From Rhizophagus clarus (lineage: Eukaryota; Glomeromycota; Glomeromycetes; Glomerales; Glomeraceae), in the NCBI GenBank assembly GCA_015698045.1, contig BLAL01000261.1, positions 496,001-560,000 of the forward strand: 64,000 nucleotides of DNA. Reading direction: 5' to 3'. The position numbers and the translations under genes were made by a program. Shown here one piece after another: positions 24,346 through 34,517 of this stretch. The notes under the pieces were generated by a model. The model saw only the letters and a list, made by a program, of their open reading frames with translations. It searched no databases and was not told the origin of the DNA. Each line of letters starts with the position of its first letter. Position 1 is the stretch's first letter.

Positions 24346-24548
24346 AATATATATAAAAATACAGTAAGAAAAGACTAGAAAAATTAAGAGAAAATAAAAG
24401 AAAGAAAAGATAAATAAAATAGATTAATAAATAAAAAGAGGTATATAAAGTAAAAAATAAATAAAATATAATAAAAAAATATAAATAATAACAAAAAGAG
24501 ATAGATAAAATGAAAGATGAATAAAAAAAATATGAGAGAATAAAAATA
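24346..24548. repeat. Purine-rich (A/G) low-complexity tract
   Basis: Imperfect AAATAAA/AAAGA/GATAAAAT repeats. Similar purine runs occur in the MULE transposase intron (27360-27640) and at 31556-32150. Confidence 0.5.
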
Positions 24549-24886
24549 CAATAGCTTTCAAAAAGAATGTACTAAACTTTTTTAAAATTATTAATTGCTC
24601 TTATTAAATTAATAGTTTAAATTTAATTAAAATAAAATTTAAAACTTAAATAATACATGATATGATCTACTAAAAATCATAAAATTTAATATAAATTTAC
24701 TAATTAGTTTTTTAATTACATAACATTAAATCAAAAAAACTTAATGCTTTCTTTTATTACTTTTTAAAATTTTTAAAAAATCAAACTTTTTACAAAATTA
24801 TATTATGCTTTTATAATAAAAAAATGTAAAATTTATTATCAAATAGCTTAAATTATTTATTAAAATTAAAAAAAATCAATATTTTT
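24549..24886 (+). repeat. Long inverted repeat, left arm of a 7-kb structure
   Basis: About 330 bp that pairs with the reverse complement of 31229-31552 at roughly 90% identity by eye. The outer end reads TA-CAATAGCTTTCAAAAAGAATGTA; the right arm ends ...CATTCTTTTTGAAAGCCACTG-TA. A CAGTGGC-type start next to TA is typical of Tc1/mariner superfamily elements. Confidence 0.75.
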
Positions 24887-26401
24887 TTTTTTTTTTTTTT
24901 TAAGTTTAATGACGTTGGATACTATAATCTTTATTAAAGTAAATATAAGGATAGTATAACTATTACTGTAAAAATACATTACTTCCAGATCCTAAGAGAT
25001 CACAGTTCAGCTATCTATCTGTATTCTTAGGTTTGCTCTCAATAGTATAGTAGAAAGTTCTCAAAATACCATAAAAAAATAAGGAATAAAGGAAACGAAA
25101 AAAGAAAAAAGAAATATATTAAAAACAAAATGAAATCCAAAAAACAATTACTAGTAGTTAATCTAATATACTACAATACTAGATATCCAAGAAGCGGTGC
25201 ATTACTGTTCTATGTTCTAAACTAAATTAACTGTTCTAACAATATCTTTAGTCTTGCAATAATAGATTTCATGTTAGATTTTGTAAACTGGTTCTTGCTT
25301 GATAAGAGTTCTTCTTATTGGAGGTTCCAGATTTAGCAAATAACTTTTGTTTCTTGTTCTAGTTATTGAATCTTAAAGGAAAAGCATTGGAATCTGTGGC
25401 TTTAAAAAAATTAGTAGTTTTATCTGCTTTGCCAAATCAAGCAGATTAATGTTTCTAAGCGTAAAATTTAAGAGTGGAATATCTGCACCAAGATACATTT
25501 GAGTTATTTTAAAGCTGATGTTTATTTATACATATTAATACTTGATCCCAGATTGCGAAGTAACCAATCAACTTTCTTACTTCAAAGAGTTCTTTAATAA
25601 TCTTGTAAACTTTTAAACCACAATTAATGATAAATTGATGAGGTTTTGCATTGGAAAATAAGGTATCATCTGTCATATTTGCTAAAATATCATGAATTGA
25701 TAGATTAGAACTTTTCTCACTGTTTTCTTTCAAAAAGGTTCCAGGAAGCTGAGAACTATCGAACAGAAAGACCTTTAAGTCCAACAGTCTATTCTCCACC
25801 ATTATAAGTTTTCAGACACTCATGGTTAGAAATCAGTTTTACTCTTGCAGATAAATATTTCTTGTGTACTCTAGTACTAACTGATATAACCTTATTCTAG
25901 GTATTCAAAGATGTCAGAAGTGTGTAATTATTCTATTTTGCGAGTATATTATAGACTATTAGGTTAGGTAATTGTGTCTGTTCATTACCTAAAGGACTAT
26001 ATCCAATGATAATTAATGAATAGTTAGATTTGTCTACTATATACTCTAACTTCCATTTTTTCTCTTATAAAAGATTATTTTTAATCAGAGAAGGATTGTC
26101 ACTTTTAATCTTAGGCTTAGAAAGAATAGTAGAGCTTAATTGCGAAGTTGATCCTTTAGTTCCAGAGAATACATTCTCAGATGACTGGCTGCTAAATACT
26201 ATAAACAGGTTATCATCTTTTACCAGAATTTGTTGTTGAACTTGTTGCACCTTTTTCAACTTCTTCTTGGCAGTTTTTTTCTGAAATTTGGACAAGAATG
26301 TAGCAAAGGGTGTTTGTAATAATAATGTGTAACTATTTGTATTATCTTGTATATCATAAGATTCATAGATTCTGATTGGTACATAAATTCCTAACTATCT
26401 A
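24887..26401. other. Interior remnant with unidentified minus-strand coding fragments
   Basis: Minus-strand ORFs at 25802-25509 (97 aa, LNLKVFLFDSS-like start, ...KLIGYFAIWDQVLI) and 26295-26065 (76 aa, KKTAKKKLKKVQQVQQQ then Ser-rich) are separated by about 260 bp of closed frame. Upstream of the second, the frame reads GIYVPIRIYESYDIQ... to a stop a few codons before the MULE insertion point. I recognise no family. The composition is less AT-rich than the flanks, so these are probably decayed coding exons of a transposon or gene. Confidence 0.35.
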
Positions 26402-26411
26402 CCATATCTGG
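26402..26411 (+). repeat. MULE target-site duplication, left
   Basis: CCATATCTGG, identical to 29320-29329. Confidence 0.8.
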
Positions 26412-29319
26412 GGGGCGGCTAAAGCGGAGTCAAATCACGTGATCAGGCTAAATTCACATGATACGAATTCTGATTGCGATTGGCTCGTAGGTTACAACCG
26501 AAATAGATTTTCTTGTTAACTGTATTCACTTTAAATATGATAAAATAAAATAAACTGTATTAAAAATAAAATAAATAAAATAAATTGTATGATAAATTAA
26601 ATTAGATTTCTATGCTCAAACTGTATTAAAAATAAAATAAATAAAATAGATTGGGTGACAAATTTAAGTGATATGTTTAAGTGATGTTTATGTAAAAAGT
26701 TTAAGGGAAAAATAAAGTTTTATTTATTATAATAAAATAAAAAAAAATATAAAAATTATTTAATTTGATTATCAAATTTCGAAATAATTGGATTGATAGA
26801 AGTTTCTAACATAGAGATAAAAGCCTCTGTCTTCTCAGCATTTCCCATCTCTTCAACATTCCAATATTTATCACGAATCTTCTCCGTTAATTCCACTACA
26901 GATAGCCTTCGATTCTCAGCTTCTTTTTGCTCTTTTGTCTGTACAAATTCTATTATGATTTCACGACCTTCATATATTTCATATCCACATTATTCGAACA
27001 TTTCCTGAAAACCTTTCCATGTATTAACGGTCAATAATTTGACGTTTCCATATAGATGCTCGTGAAAAATGTGCCGGCAGGGTAATAAATATCGAATTCG
27101 GAATAGACAGTGGCAATTAAGTGATGTTAACCCCAGCGCTCCTTTACCTTTTTCAATCCTACTCATAACAGCACGAGCCTCTTCAACAAGTAAACGTTGA
27201 AGTGGGAAAGGGAATTTGTGTATTTTCTCGATAATATCATTATCCACGCCGTATGCCGATATTTTTTTCGTACGAAAGTCGAAGGCGGTTACTTCAGATT
27301 CAGATCGCTTTTTACAATCAACGTTAATGATATTATGCGCAGCACCTGGTATGAGACATAGAACGAAAATAAATAAAGAGAATGAAACAAAAAAAAAGAA
27401 ATAATACGAGAGAATAAAACAAAAAACAAGAAAAAAAGGATAATAAAAGACGAACAACAAATGAAAGAAGGATGAATAAAGTGACGAACGAAACAAAAGG
27501 AAGATGAATAGGGGAAAAATGAAATGAGAGAAAGATAAATAAGAATATAACGAGAAAGAGAACAATAGAATAAATAAAAAATAAAAATAAGAAAAGAATT
27601 TAAGTAAATGGATACTGGAAATGTAAGAAAATGAATAAAAAAAAATAAGTGACTGACATACCAATTAAACCATGCGAAAAAGACGTTAATCTTTTTAATT
27701 CATTGTGATAAGATTCCAAAGGATTCGTAGATGTAACTTGCAAAAGAAGCGGGGAGTGTTGTCGCGCCCATAATGCCCACTGTTGAGTATTTTTCGCGTA
27801 ATTCTGTTGAATATAATTTCGAATAGCCGAGATCGCACAACCGTTGATAGCATCTTGGACAAGTTTTTCGCAGCCGACCTTCGTTCGTTTGTGCATTGCC
27901 GCGTTCATAATGTCTCTGGTTTTTTTATCGTAGATTTTAGTCATCCACGTTCTCATAACATGGACGACACAGAGAATCACGTCGCACTGTTGTTCACCAG
28001 CGCTTATACCAGGAAAAGCCTTCTTAATACCTTTAGCCTCAATACCGCTTTGATCCAAAAGAAAGTAACGTGGAGACCACTGACGACATTTGCTACGAAT
28101 TATTTTTAACGCCTCCGAAACAGTATCGCAATCTTCATTGCTCACAAAAAAGTGGGCACCAACATCCCAAGATCCATAAGTATCACGAACGTATAATGTA
28201 AAGAGGCGCCAATCATACTTGTTCATTTTATGTGTTGAATCAATAAGAGTCAGCCATCCATGACGCTGAAGTTTCTCGAGCTGTTTTGGATATGCGAACA
28301 CGAAGCCCTTTGTAGTTTTAGCAGACTGGTGGAAAACACAATAATTTTCAACTTGGTACCCTTTTTCTATTAAAAAGGACACAGATTCTGAAATATCTGA
28401 TCTTAAACCAGAATTACAAGTAAGATGTGCTTCCATTGGCCCGCGAACTTTATATTTGATATTAGCAACTTCCTTTCGTTTCAGCTCGCTCACACTTGCA
28501 CCCAAACCTAACTTAGAAGCATATTCTTTAATGGCGGAAGTGATTGCTGGAGGAGAATAATTCTTTACCGCTTCCTTTTCTACCAAAGTACGAGTAGCTT
28601 GAGAACGTTTTAGCCTATCTGATTTTAATAATGAGTGTGTATGTTCGGAAAAGTTATTATAACGTTCGACCTTGACGATTTTTAACGAAACTAGCCACCA
28701 AACTCTGATCTTTGCATTACATATTTTAGATGGTCGTATCTTTGTTACTCGGCGTTTTTCGTTGGGGATGTTTTCTTTACTTCGTGTGCTTGATACTCTG
28801 TGTTTTGTAAATCGACAGGCAAACACTTTCCGTACGTTACCGTTTACTTGCGTATGTGAGTTCCATTGCGTCCATATATTCGAAACCAATGGCCACCAAT
28901 TCTTGTCAAAATCTTCCATCGGGATTTCCAAAGAACAGCTCACATTAAAAAGTAAGCTTCGTTTTTCATCTGGAGTGAGATCTTCTGGCGGTGTAATGGT
29001 GTCGGACGGTACTGTTTCTTCCATTTTTTGTTTACACTTTGTTAACAGTAAAAAATATGTATATAACGATATTAAAACAATACATTTTAAAAGGAAAAAA
29101 TAAAAATTTTTTAACCTTAAATCGAAAAATAAAAGCTAAAATGTATGTTGAGAAGTGAAAAAAAAATAAAAAAAAAAAATAAACGGTAAATAATAAAAAA
29201 TGTTACACCATTTCGTCATCACGTCAATTTCAGTTATAACCTACGAGCCAATCACAATCAGAATTCGTATCATGTGAATTTAGCCTGATCACGTGATTTG
29301 ACTTCGCTTTAGCCGCCCC
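26412..29319 (-). mobile_element. Mutator-like element (MULE) with 93-bp TIRs
   Basis: A 2908-bp element. The terminal inverted repeats are 26412-26504 and 29227-29319, both starting GGGGCGGCTAAAGCG; they differ at only four positions, all transitions. It is flanked by a 10-bp direct repeat CCATATCTGG (26402-26411 and 29320-29329), within the 8-11 bp range of MULE target duplications. Because the G and C runs meet the target, the duplication may be called 8-10 bp. The only gene is a transposase on the minus strand. Each TIR carries TCACGTGA (26435-26442 and 29289-29296). High TIR identity points to a fairly young insertion. Confidence 0.9.
26756..29024 (-). pseudogene. MULE transposase with SWIM finger, late nonsense codon
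   Basis: Exon 1 is 29024-27662 and exon 2 starts at 27345; the intron (GTATGT...CCAG, 316 nt) is a pyrimidine-rich run on the coding strand. The product is 572 aa to a TAA at 26992-26990. Visible parts: N-terminal zinc finger of WRKY/FLYWCH type (Cys70, Cys102, His128, His130); MULE DDE core with Asp262 (TLIDSTHKMN), Asp324 (FLLDQSG) and Glu437 (NPLESYHNE); SWIM finger Cys532-x-Cys534...Cys544-x-His546. After the TAA the same frame stays open for about 77 more codons (GREIIIEFVQTKEQKEAENR... to TAA at 26758-26756). The TAA therefore looks like a nonsense mutation (CAA to TAA) that removes a charged C-terminal tail. All catalytic parts lie before it, so activity is not excluded. Confidence 0.85.
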
Positions 29320-29329
29320 CCATATCTGG
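29320..29329 (+). repeat. MULE target-site duplication, right
   Basis: CCATATCTGG, identical to 26402-26411. Confidence 0.8.
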
Positions 29330-29911
29330 TAATATTTATTGTAATAATATAATAGATTAAGCTTTTGCTGCACATTCTGACCTATCATGATATCTATAGG
29401 TAAGTAAAAAATTATTAATCATGGTAGCTAAAAGAAAAGGTAAAAACAGAGGATATTTGTGTATGTCTCGTATAGAGTGTTCTTTTCATGCTGTTGATAA
29501 GGGTGATGTGTAACTCTTGTTATATAATAATACTTGATAGTTTGTAATAGAACTGATTTAGATGTCTTTATTGTATTCAGTCATTCCAAGTTATTTTCAA
29601 AAATTATGCTATAAAGGAGTTTAGTTTTTTGTTAAAAGGAGTTAAAAGGCCTTCTTTTTTACAGGTTATTGATAATAAGAAACTTATTTTTTTTACTATT
29701 TTTGCAGGTTTTCTTGTAAAAAAATCAAGTACAAGTCAAAAAATAAATCTTTCTTTCCATAAAAAATTAGTTCATAGATCAACAAGAAATAAAGAGTTTC
29801 TTGTGATATTTTTTAATAATAAATTAATTAATTTATTTAATAAATATAACTAAAAATTATTATAAAATATATAAATTTTACAATTTTTTAGTATAAAGTT
29901 TTTATCAAATA
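29330..29911. other. Interior remnant right of the MULE
   Basis: This continues the sequence that the MULE split. On the minus strand it reads LPIDIMIGQNVQQKLNLLYY before frame loss at the insertion point. A 74-aa plus ORF at 29629-29853 shows no family. From about 29855 the sequence belongs to the foldback arm described next. Confidence 0.35.
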
Positions 29912-31226
29912 TGGTCCAGTGCAAAAAGATTTGGACCTCAAACAAATGCTAATAAAAAATTTTTTTATTAGACAAACTTTATTTTTTTATATATAAATCT
30001 TATCAGTATATATTGGGAAATATTATAAATAATATTATTACATCAAATCATGCATCATCATTAGAATTACTATAATCCTCAAATTCTTCATCAATAAATT
30101 ATATGTTTTTGTTAGCTTCAAAATATGCCTTGCGTTTTTAAGCATTTTTCTTTGCAATTCAATTATAATCTTTAAATTAAATTTATTTTTATATGAATTT
30201 AAAAGTGTATTTTAAACAAACAATAAGTTTAGATATAGACTTAATTTTGTAACTTCACCATTTACAACCACTAAAATGCCTTTAATTTGCTAAAGTATGT
30301 AGTAATAAGATGATATATTTGAAATTATATGATCATATTGTTTTTCTATTTAACAAGAAAATGATACCTTTTTTTTATGTATTTAAATTAGCACCAATAG
30401 TTTTGGTTTTCACTAAACACTTGACTATTTTCTGTTTTTTGTGCTTGAAGTTATAATAGGTTATTTGAATATTTTATGAGATGTAAATGTGCGCTTACTT
30501 CAATAATTCTAATCTGATGCAATGTTCCCAATTGTACTCTCAGTATATCCAGTGTCTCAGCAACTTACTTGTGTAATATAAGCTTCAGATGGCTTTTTTC
30601 TGTAAAATTAACCTTGAAAAAACAATTATGTGCACATATTATCATTAATTTTTTATTATCTGTTAGTGATTTATTACTTCGTTTTAAAGAAGAAGGAAGC
30701 ATCATATAATAAAAAAATTTTAAGCAGTTAATTTGGGCAATTATATTCTAATAAACATATGAATTTCAGCTAGTTATGTTCAGTTATATAAAATTTTTCC
30801 TTAGTGTAAATCTTATCCTTTTTGGTGAGGTCCAAATCTTTTTGCACTGGACCATAATATTAGATTAAAGATTTTTATAATAAAATAATGTCAAAATTTA
30901 GATTCTTTTGGTTAAAGAAAATATGCAAAAAAATTGCATTTATAATAGATCTTTAGTTAGTTAAAATTATTAATTAAAGATTGGAAAGGATTTTTATTTT
31001 ACATATAGAAATAATTTTCATTATATATATAAAATGAAAATTATTACTTATTTTTAACTAGTAATTTCTTACTAATTAAAGGTCTGTTACAAATGCAATT
31101 TTTTTACATATTTTTCTTAATTAAAAAAATCCAAATTTTGGCATTATTTCATTATAAAAATCTCTAGTCTAATATTATTTAGAAAAAACTTTATACTAAA
31201 AAATTGTAAAATCTATATATTTTATT
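29855..31226. repeat. Foldback (hairpin) repeat split by a Tc1-like element
   Basis: The left arm is 29855-29909 plus 30857-31038, and the right arm 31048-31226. If the 943-bp Tc1-like element between 29912 and 30854 is removed, the left arm runs on without a gap and pairs with the right arm over about 180-235 bp. Examples are TTTACAATTTTTTAGTATAAAG against its reverse complement at 31185-31210, and TGCAAAAAAATTGCATTTATAA against 31090-31115. The central loop is short (TTATATATATAAAA). Confidence 0.7.
29912..30854 (-). mobile_element. Tc1/mariner-like element with perfect 29-bp TIRs
   Basis: TIRs 29912-29940 and 30826-30854 are exact inverted copies starting TGGTCCAGTGCAAAAAG, flanked by TA on both sides (29910-29911 and 30855-30856). 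The interior, read on the minus strand, shows fragments like a helix-turn-helix start (SEAYITQVSC, then DILRVQLGTLHQ) in broken frames, compatible with a dead Tc1 transposase. It is shorter than an intact Tc1 (about 1.3-1.6 kb), so it is internally deleted. Confidence 0.8.
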
Positions 31227-31228
31227 AA

Positions 31229-31552
31229 AAAATATTGATTTTTTTTAATTTTGATAAATAATTTAAGCTATTTGATAATAAATTTTACATTTTTTTATTG
31301 TAAAAATATAATATAATTTTGTAAAAAGTTTAAATTTTAAAAAATAACAAAAAAAAATACCAAGTTTTTTTGATTTAATGTTATATAATTAAAAAACTAA
31401 TTAGTAAATTTATATTAAATTTTATGATTTTTAGTAAATCATATCATGTATTATTTAAGTTTTAAATTTTATTTTAATTGAATTTAAATTAATTTAATAA
31501 GAATAATTAATAATTTTAAAAAAGTTTAATACATTCTTTTTGAAAGCCACTG
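31229..31552 (-). repeat. Long inverted repeat, right arm of the 7-kb structure
   Basis: Reverse complement partner of 24549-24886. The outer end is ...TTTTTGAAAGCCACTG followed by TA (31553-31554). The differences I can see against the left arm are largely C/T or G/A transitions plus a few short indels. Confidence 0.75.
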
Positions 31553-31555
31553 TAA

Positions 31556-32150
31556 TTAAAAAAAAATAAAAGAAAAATAAAAAGAATAAAAAAAAAAATT
31601 AAAAGAAAATGAAAGTAAAAAAAAAAAAAAAAAATAGGAGAAAATTAAAAAAAGTTATAAAAACAAAGAATAGTAAAAAAAAATAAAAACAATAAATGGA
31701 AAATAAAAAAAATAAAAAAAAATAAAAGAAAATAAAAAAAAATAAAAAATAATAAAAGAAATAAAAAAAAAGTAAAGGAAATAAAAAAAGTATAGTAAAA
31801 AAGAATAAAAGAAATAAATAATAAGAAATAATAAAATAAAAAAAATAAAAAAAAATGAAAAGAAAATTAAAAAAAGTAAAAAAAAAAAAAACAAAAAAAT
31901 AATAAAAAAACAAAGAAATAAATAAATAAAAAAAAATAAAAAAAATAAAAGAAAGGTAATAAATAAAAAATAAAAATAATAAAAAAAATAAAGAAAAGTA
32001 AAAAAAAAAATAAAGGATAATAAAAAGAAATAAAAAAATAAAAAAAAAATAAAAAATAATAAGTAATAGAATAAAAAATAAACAAAATAAATAAAAGAGT
32101 TAACAAAAAAAACAAAAATAAGTAAAAAAATGTAATAGTCAAAATATTCA
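31556..32150. repeat. A-rich (AAAATAAAAA)n low-complexity tract
   Basis: About 600 bp, almost entirely A with single T or G interruptions on the plus strand. Its reverse complement opens three long Phe/Tyr-rich frames that are artefacts. Confidence 0.85.
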
Positions 32151-33081
32151 CTTATTCCTATAGAAAAAGAAAATAATAAAATAAGATAATAGTTTAATTA
32201 TTTTCAACTATTTTTATTTTAATTTTTCATTCTGAAGTTCTTTTTTTTCAAAAAATAAAAATTGCTACTTTTTTGGTTAGCGTAATTTTTTATAATTTCT
32301 TATAATTTTATAGTTTTTGCAGAAATTACATTACGTTTATATTATAGTTACACACAGAAAAATTTGTCACATAATTCATATGATTGTATACTCTACCCTT
32401 AATAGGAATACTTTTTGATTAAATTTTATTAATATTATATTAAATTGATAATTGACAAATTTTGCAAATTAGTATATATACTTATTTTTAGTATTTTATA
32501 ATATAAAAAATTTTATAATTTTAATTAAATTGTAATTTTAGTCAAAATTAATTATATATTCTAATAAAAATTTTGCTTTTTTAGTTACAAAGTAATACAA
32601 AAATTAAGCTAATAGATTTAAAAAATGCCTTTTATAAATAAAATTACAGTTAAATTTTATATAATATTATTACATAAATTACTTTACTTAGTAAATCTAT
32701 TTTATAATAATAAAAATGATTAATTTGACTTTAAAAGTGATTAATTTAATCTTAATAGTAGTTTATCTAATAGTTAATTTACTTAAAAATGATCAAGTTA
32801 ACCTATAAGTAGTCCTTTAAAGTAATCTATTTGACCCTAAAATGGTTAAATATGATTATAGCATGAAAATCTTAATTACTGATTTATTTAAAATTAGTAC
32901 TCTTATAAGATTTAATAATCATACAATATAAACTTATTATTTTATAATAATAATAATATATATATTTTTTAATTTATATTTTTTACATAAAATAAGATTT
33001 TTATAGCATATAATAACTAACAAAAGAAATGTAAAACTGTAATACAAAATTTATTAATCATTTAATTTAATATAATCATTA

Positions 33082-33516
33082 GAGCTTTGAATGGTTCAGT
33101 TTAGTTCCATTTTGGTTCTAACCAAATCTGATCATAAGATTTTACCAAAAGTATTTTTTAGTTTAAAATCTTTACTGAAATATGTTTTTAGATAAAACTT
33201 TAATTAAAAACATTTTCAGTTAAAACTACTTACCAAAAATACTTTATTTTAAAGTGTTTTGTTCAGTCCAGTTCAGTTTAGTTTTTTTGAAACTGAAACC
33301 TAAAATTAAATAGTTTTTTTGGAATTGAAACCTAAAACTGAACAGTTTTTTTAAACTATAACCGTTTTCAGTAAATGTTTTTTAACTGAAAACTTTTTCA
33401 ATTAAAAGTTCTATCCAGAAATGGTTTTCAGTAAAAATTTTAAATTGAAAAATATTTTTGGTAAAATTTTATGGGTCAGAACTGAAAATGGAACTGAAAA
33501 CTGCAATTCAAAACCC
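33082..33516. mobile_element. Foldback MITE, family GGGCTTTGAA, copy 1
   Basis: 435 bp. It starts GAGCTTTGAATGG and ends with the reverse complement of GGGTTTTGAATTGC. Flanks 33070-33081 and 33517-33528 agree at 10 of 12 positions (ATAATCATTA shared). The TIR continues inward for 80 bp or more (CAGTTCCATTTT..., ATTTTACCAAAA). The interior is built from recurring CAGTTTT / AACTGAAA words. Confidence 0.75.
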
Positions 33517-33639
33517 TAATAATCATTATTTGATTATATGAACACTAATAATTAAAAGCTCAATTTGATTTATCTAATAATAACTTATTTTAGTTTAATA
33601 AAGTTATTTTATATATATATATATATATGAGCAAATGTA

Positions 33640-34005
33640 TAGCAAAAAGTGGGACTTAGCCAAAAAATTTTTTTTAAGATTTTATTATAATTATATATTA
33701 ATTAATTTAATTTTTTAAAAAAAATTTTTTTTTATTTATAATACATTAATAAAAAAATTAAATTTTTAATGATTTGTAATTTATATATTTTTCTTTTATT
33801 TCATTTAATAAGTTATATAAATATGCTAGAAAAAAATTAATACTTTTAATAAATTCCTTGTAAAATTTTGATCTAGTTAAAAAAAACTAATTTAAAAATC
33901 TTTAAAAAGTTTTTAAAATAACAATAATTCTTTAAATTAATTAAATAATTAAATTTATAATTATTTTAAAATTATGTTATTAGTCCAGTCCTACTTTTTG
34001 CTATG
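33640..34005. mobile_element. Small TIR element (TATAGCAAAAAGTGGGACT)
   Basis: The left end TATAGCAAAAAGTGGGACTT (33639-33658) pairs with CAGTCCTACTTTTTGCTATGG at about 33987-34006. About 370 bp with no ORF: a MITE, probably Tc1-like from the shape of its ends. Confidence 0.55.
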
Positions 34006-34517
34006 GGGCTACCCATATGTATAATATAGTATTTATTTAATCTTAAAAAAATAATCACTTTATAGATATTTAAATTAGTTTTTTTTTACTAAAAGTATTT
34101 TATTTAAATTAGAAGTTTTATCTAATAAATATTTATAAATTTTTAATATCCAAAAAAAAACAAAAAAATAACTATTTAAATAGACTATTTTGAAAATCAA
34201 ATTAACTATATTTAAGATTAAATTGATCACTTTTAGAATTACATTAGCTAATTTTAAAATCAAATTGATCACTTTTAAAATCAAATTAACTATTTTTAAT
34301 TATTATAAAATAGATCTACTAAGTAAAGTGATTTATGTAATAATATTATATAAAATTTAATTGTATTTTTAAATTTATTTATATTAAATAGGTATAATTT
34401 ATTAGTATAATTTTTATATTACTTTATAAATAAAAAAAGTAAAAATTTGAAGGAAAACTCTTTCTTCTAAAAATCGTTTTATTAGGATATCCGCAGTAAC
34501 TCAAATTTTAGAGAAAA

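Larger units (their letters stand above)
32575..34440. repeat. Element with ~200-250 bp terminal inverted repeats
   Basis: 32575-32770 pairs with the reverse complement of about 34195-34440. Shared stretches include AAATTTTATATAATATTATTACATAAAT, ACTTTACTTAGTA, ATCTATTTTATAATAA and TTAAAAGTGAT. The interior holds no ORF but two smaller nested elements (33082-33516 and 33640-34005). The LINE starts at or just beyond the right end. Confidence 0.65.

Noticed and set aside
27346-27664. Membrane-protein-like start of the 26990-27664 minus ORF
   Set aside because: This part is the pyrimidine-rich intron of the transposase; splicing GTATGT...CCAG joins the true exons in frame.
27783-29103. Plus-strand ORFs at 27783-28109 and 28672-29103
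   Set aside because: Antisense shadows of the transposase exon 1.
29419-29511. Short basic ORF starting MVAKRKGKNRGYL
   Set aside because: Only about 30 codons in the remnant right of the MULE; no support beyond a start and stop.
31599-32151. Minus-strand Phe/Tyr-rich ORFs (79-104 aa)
   Set aside because: They are translations of an A-rich low-complexity tract; three frames are open at once.
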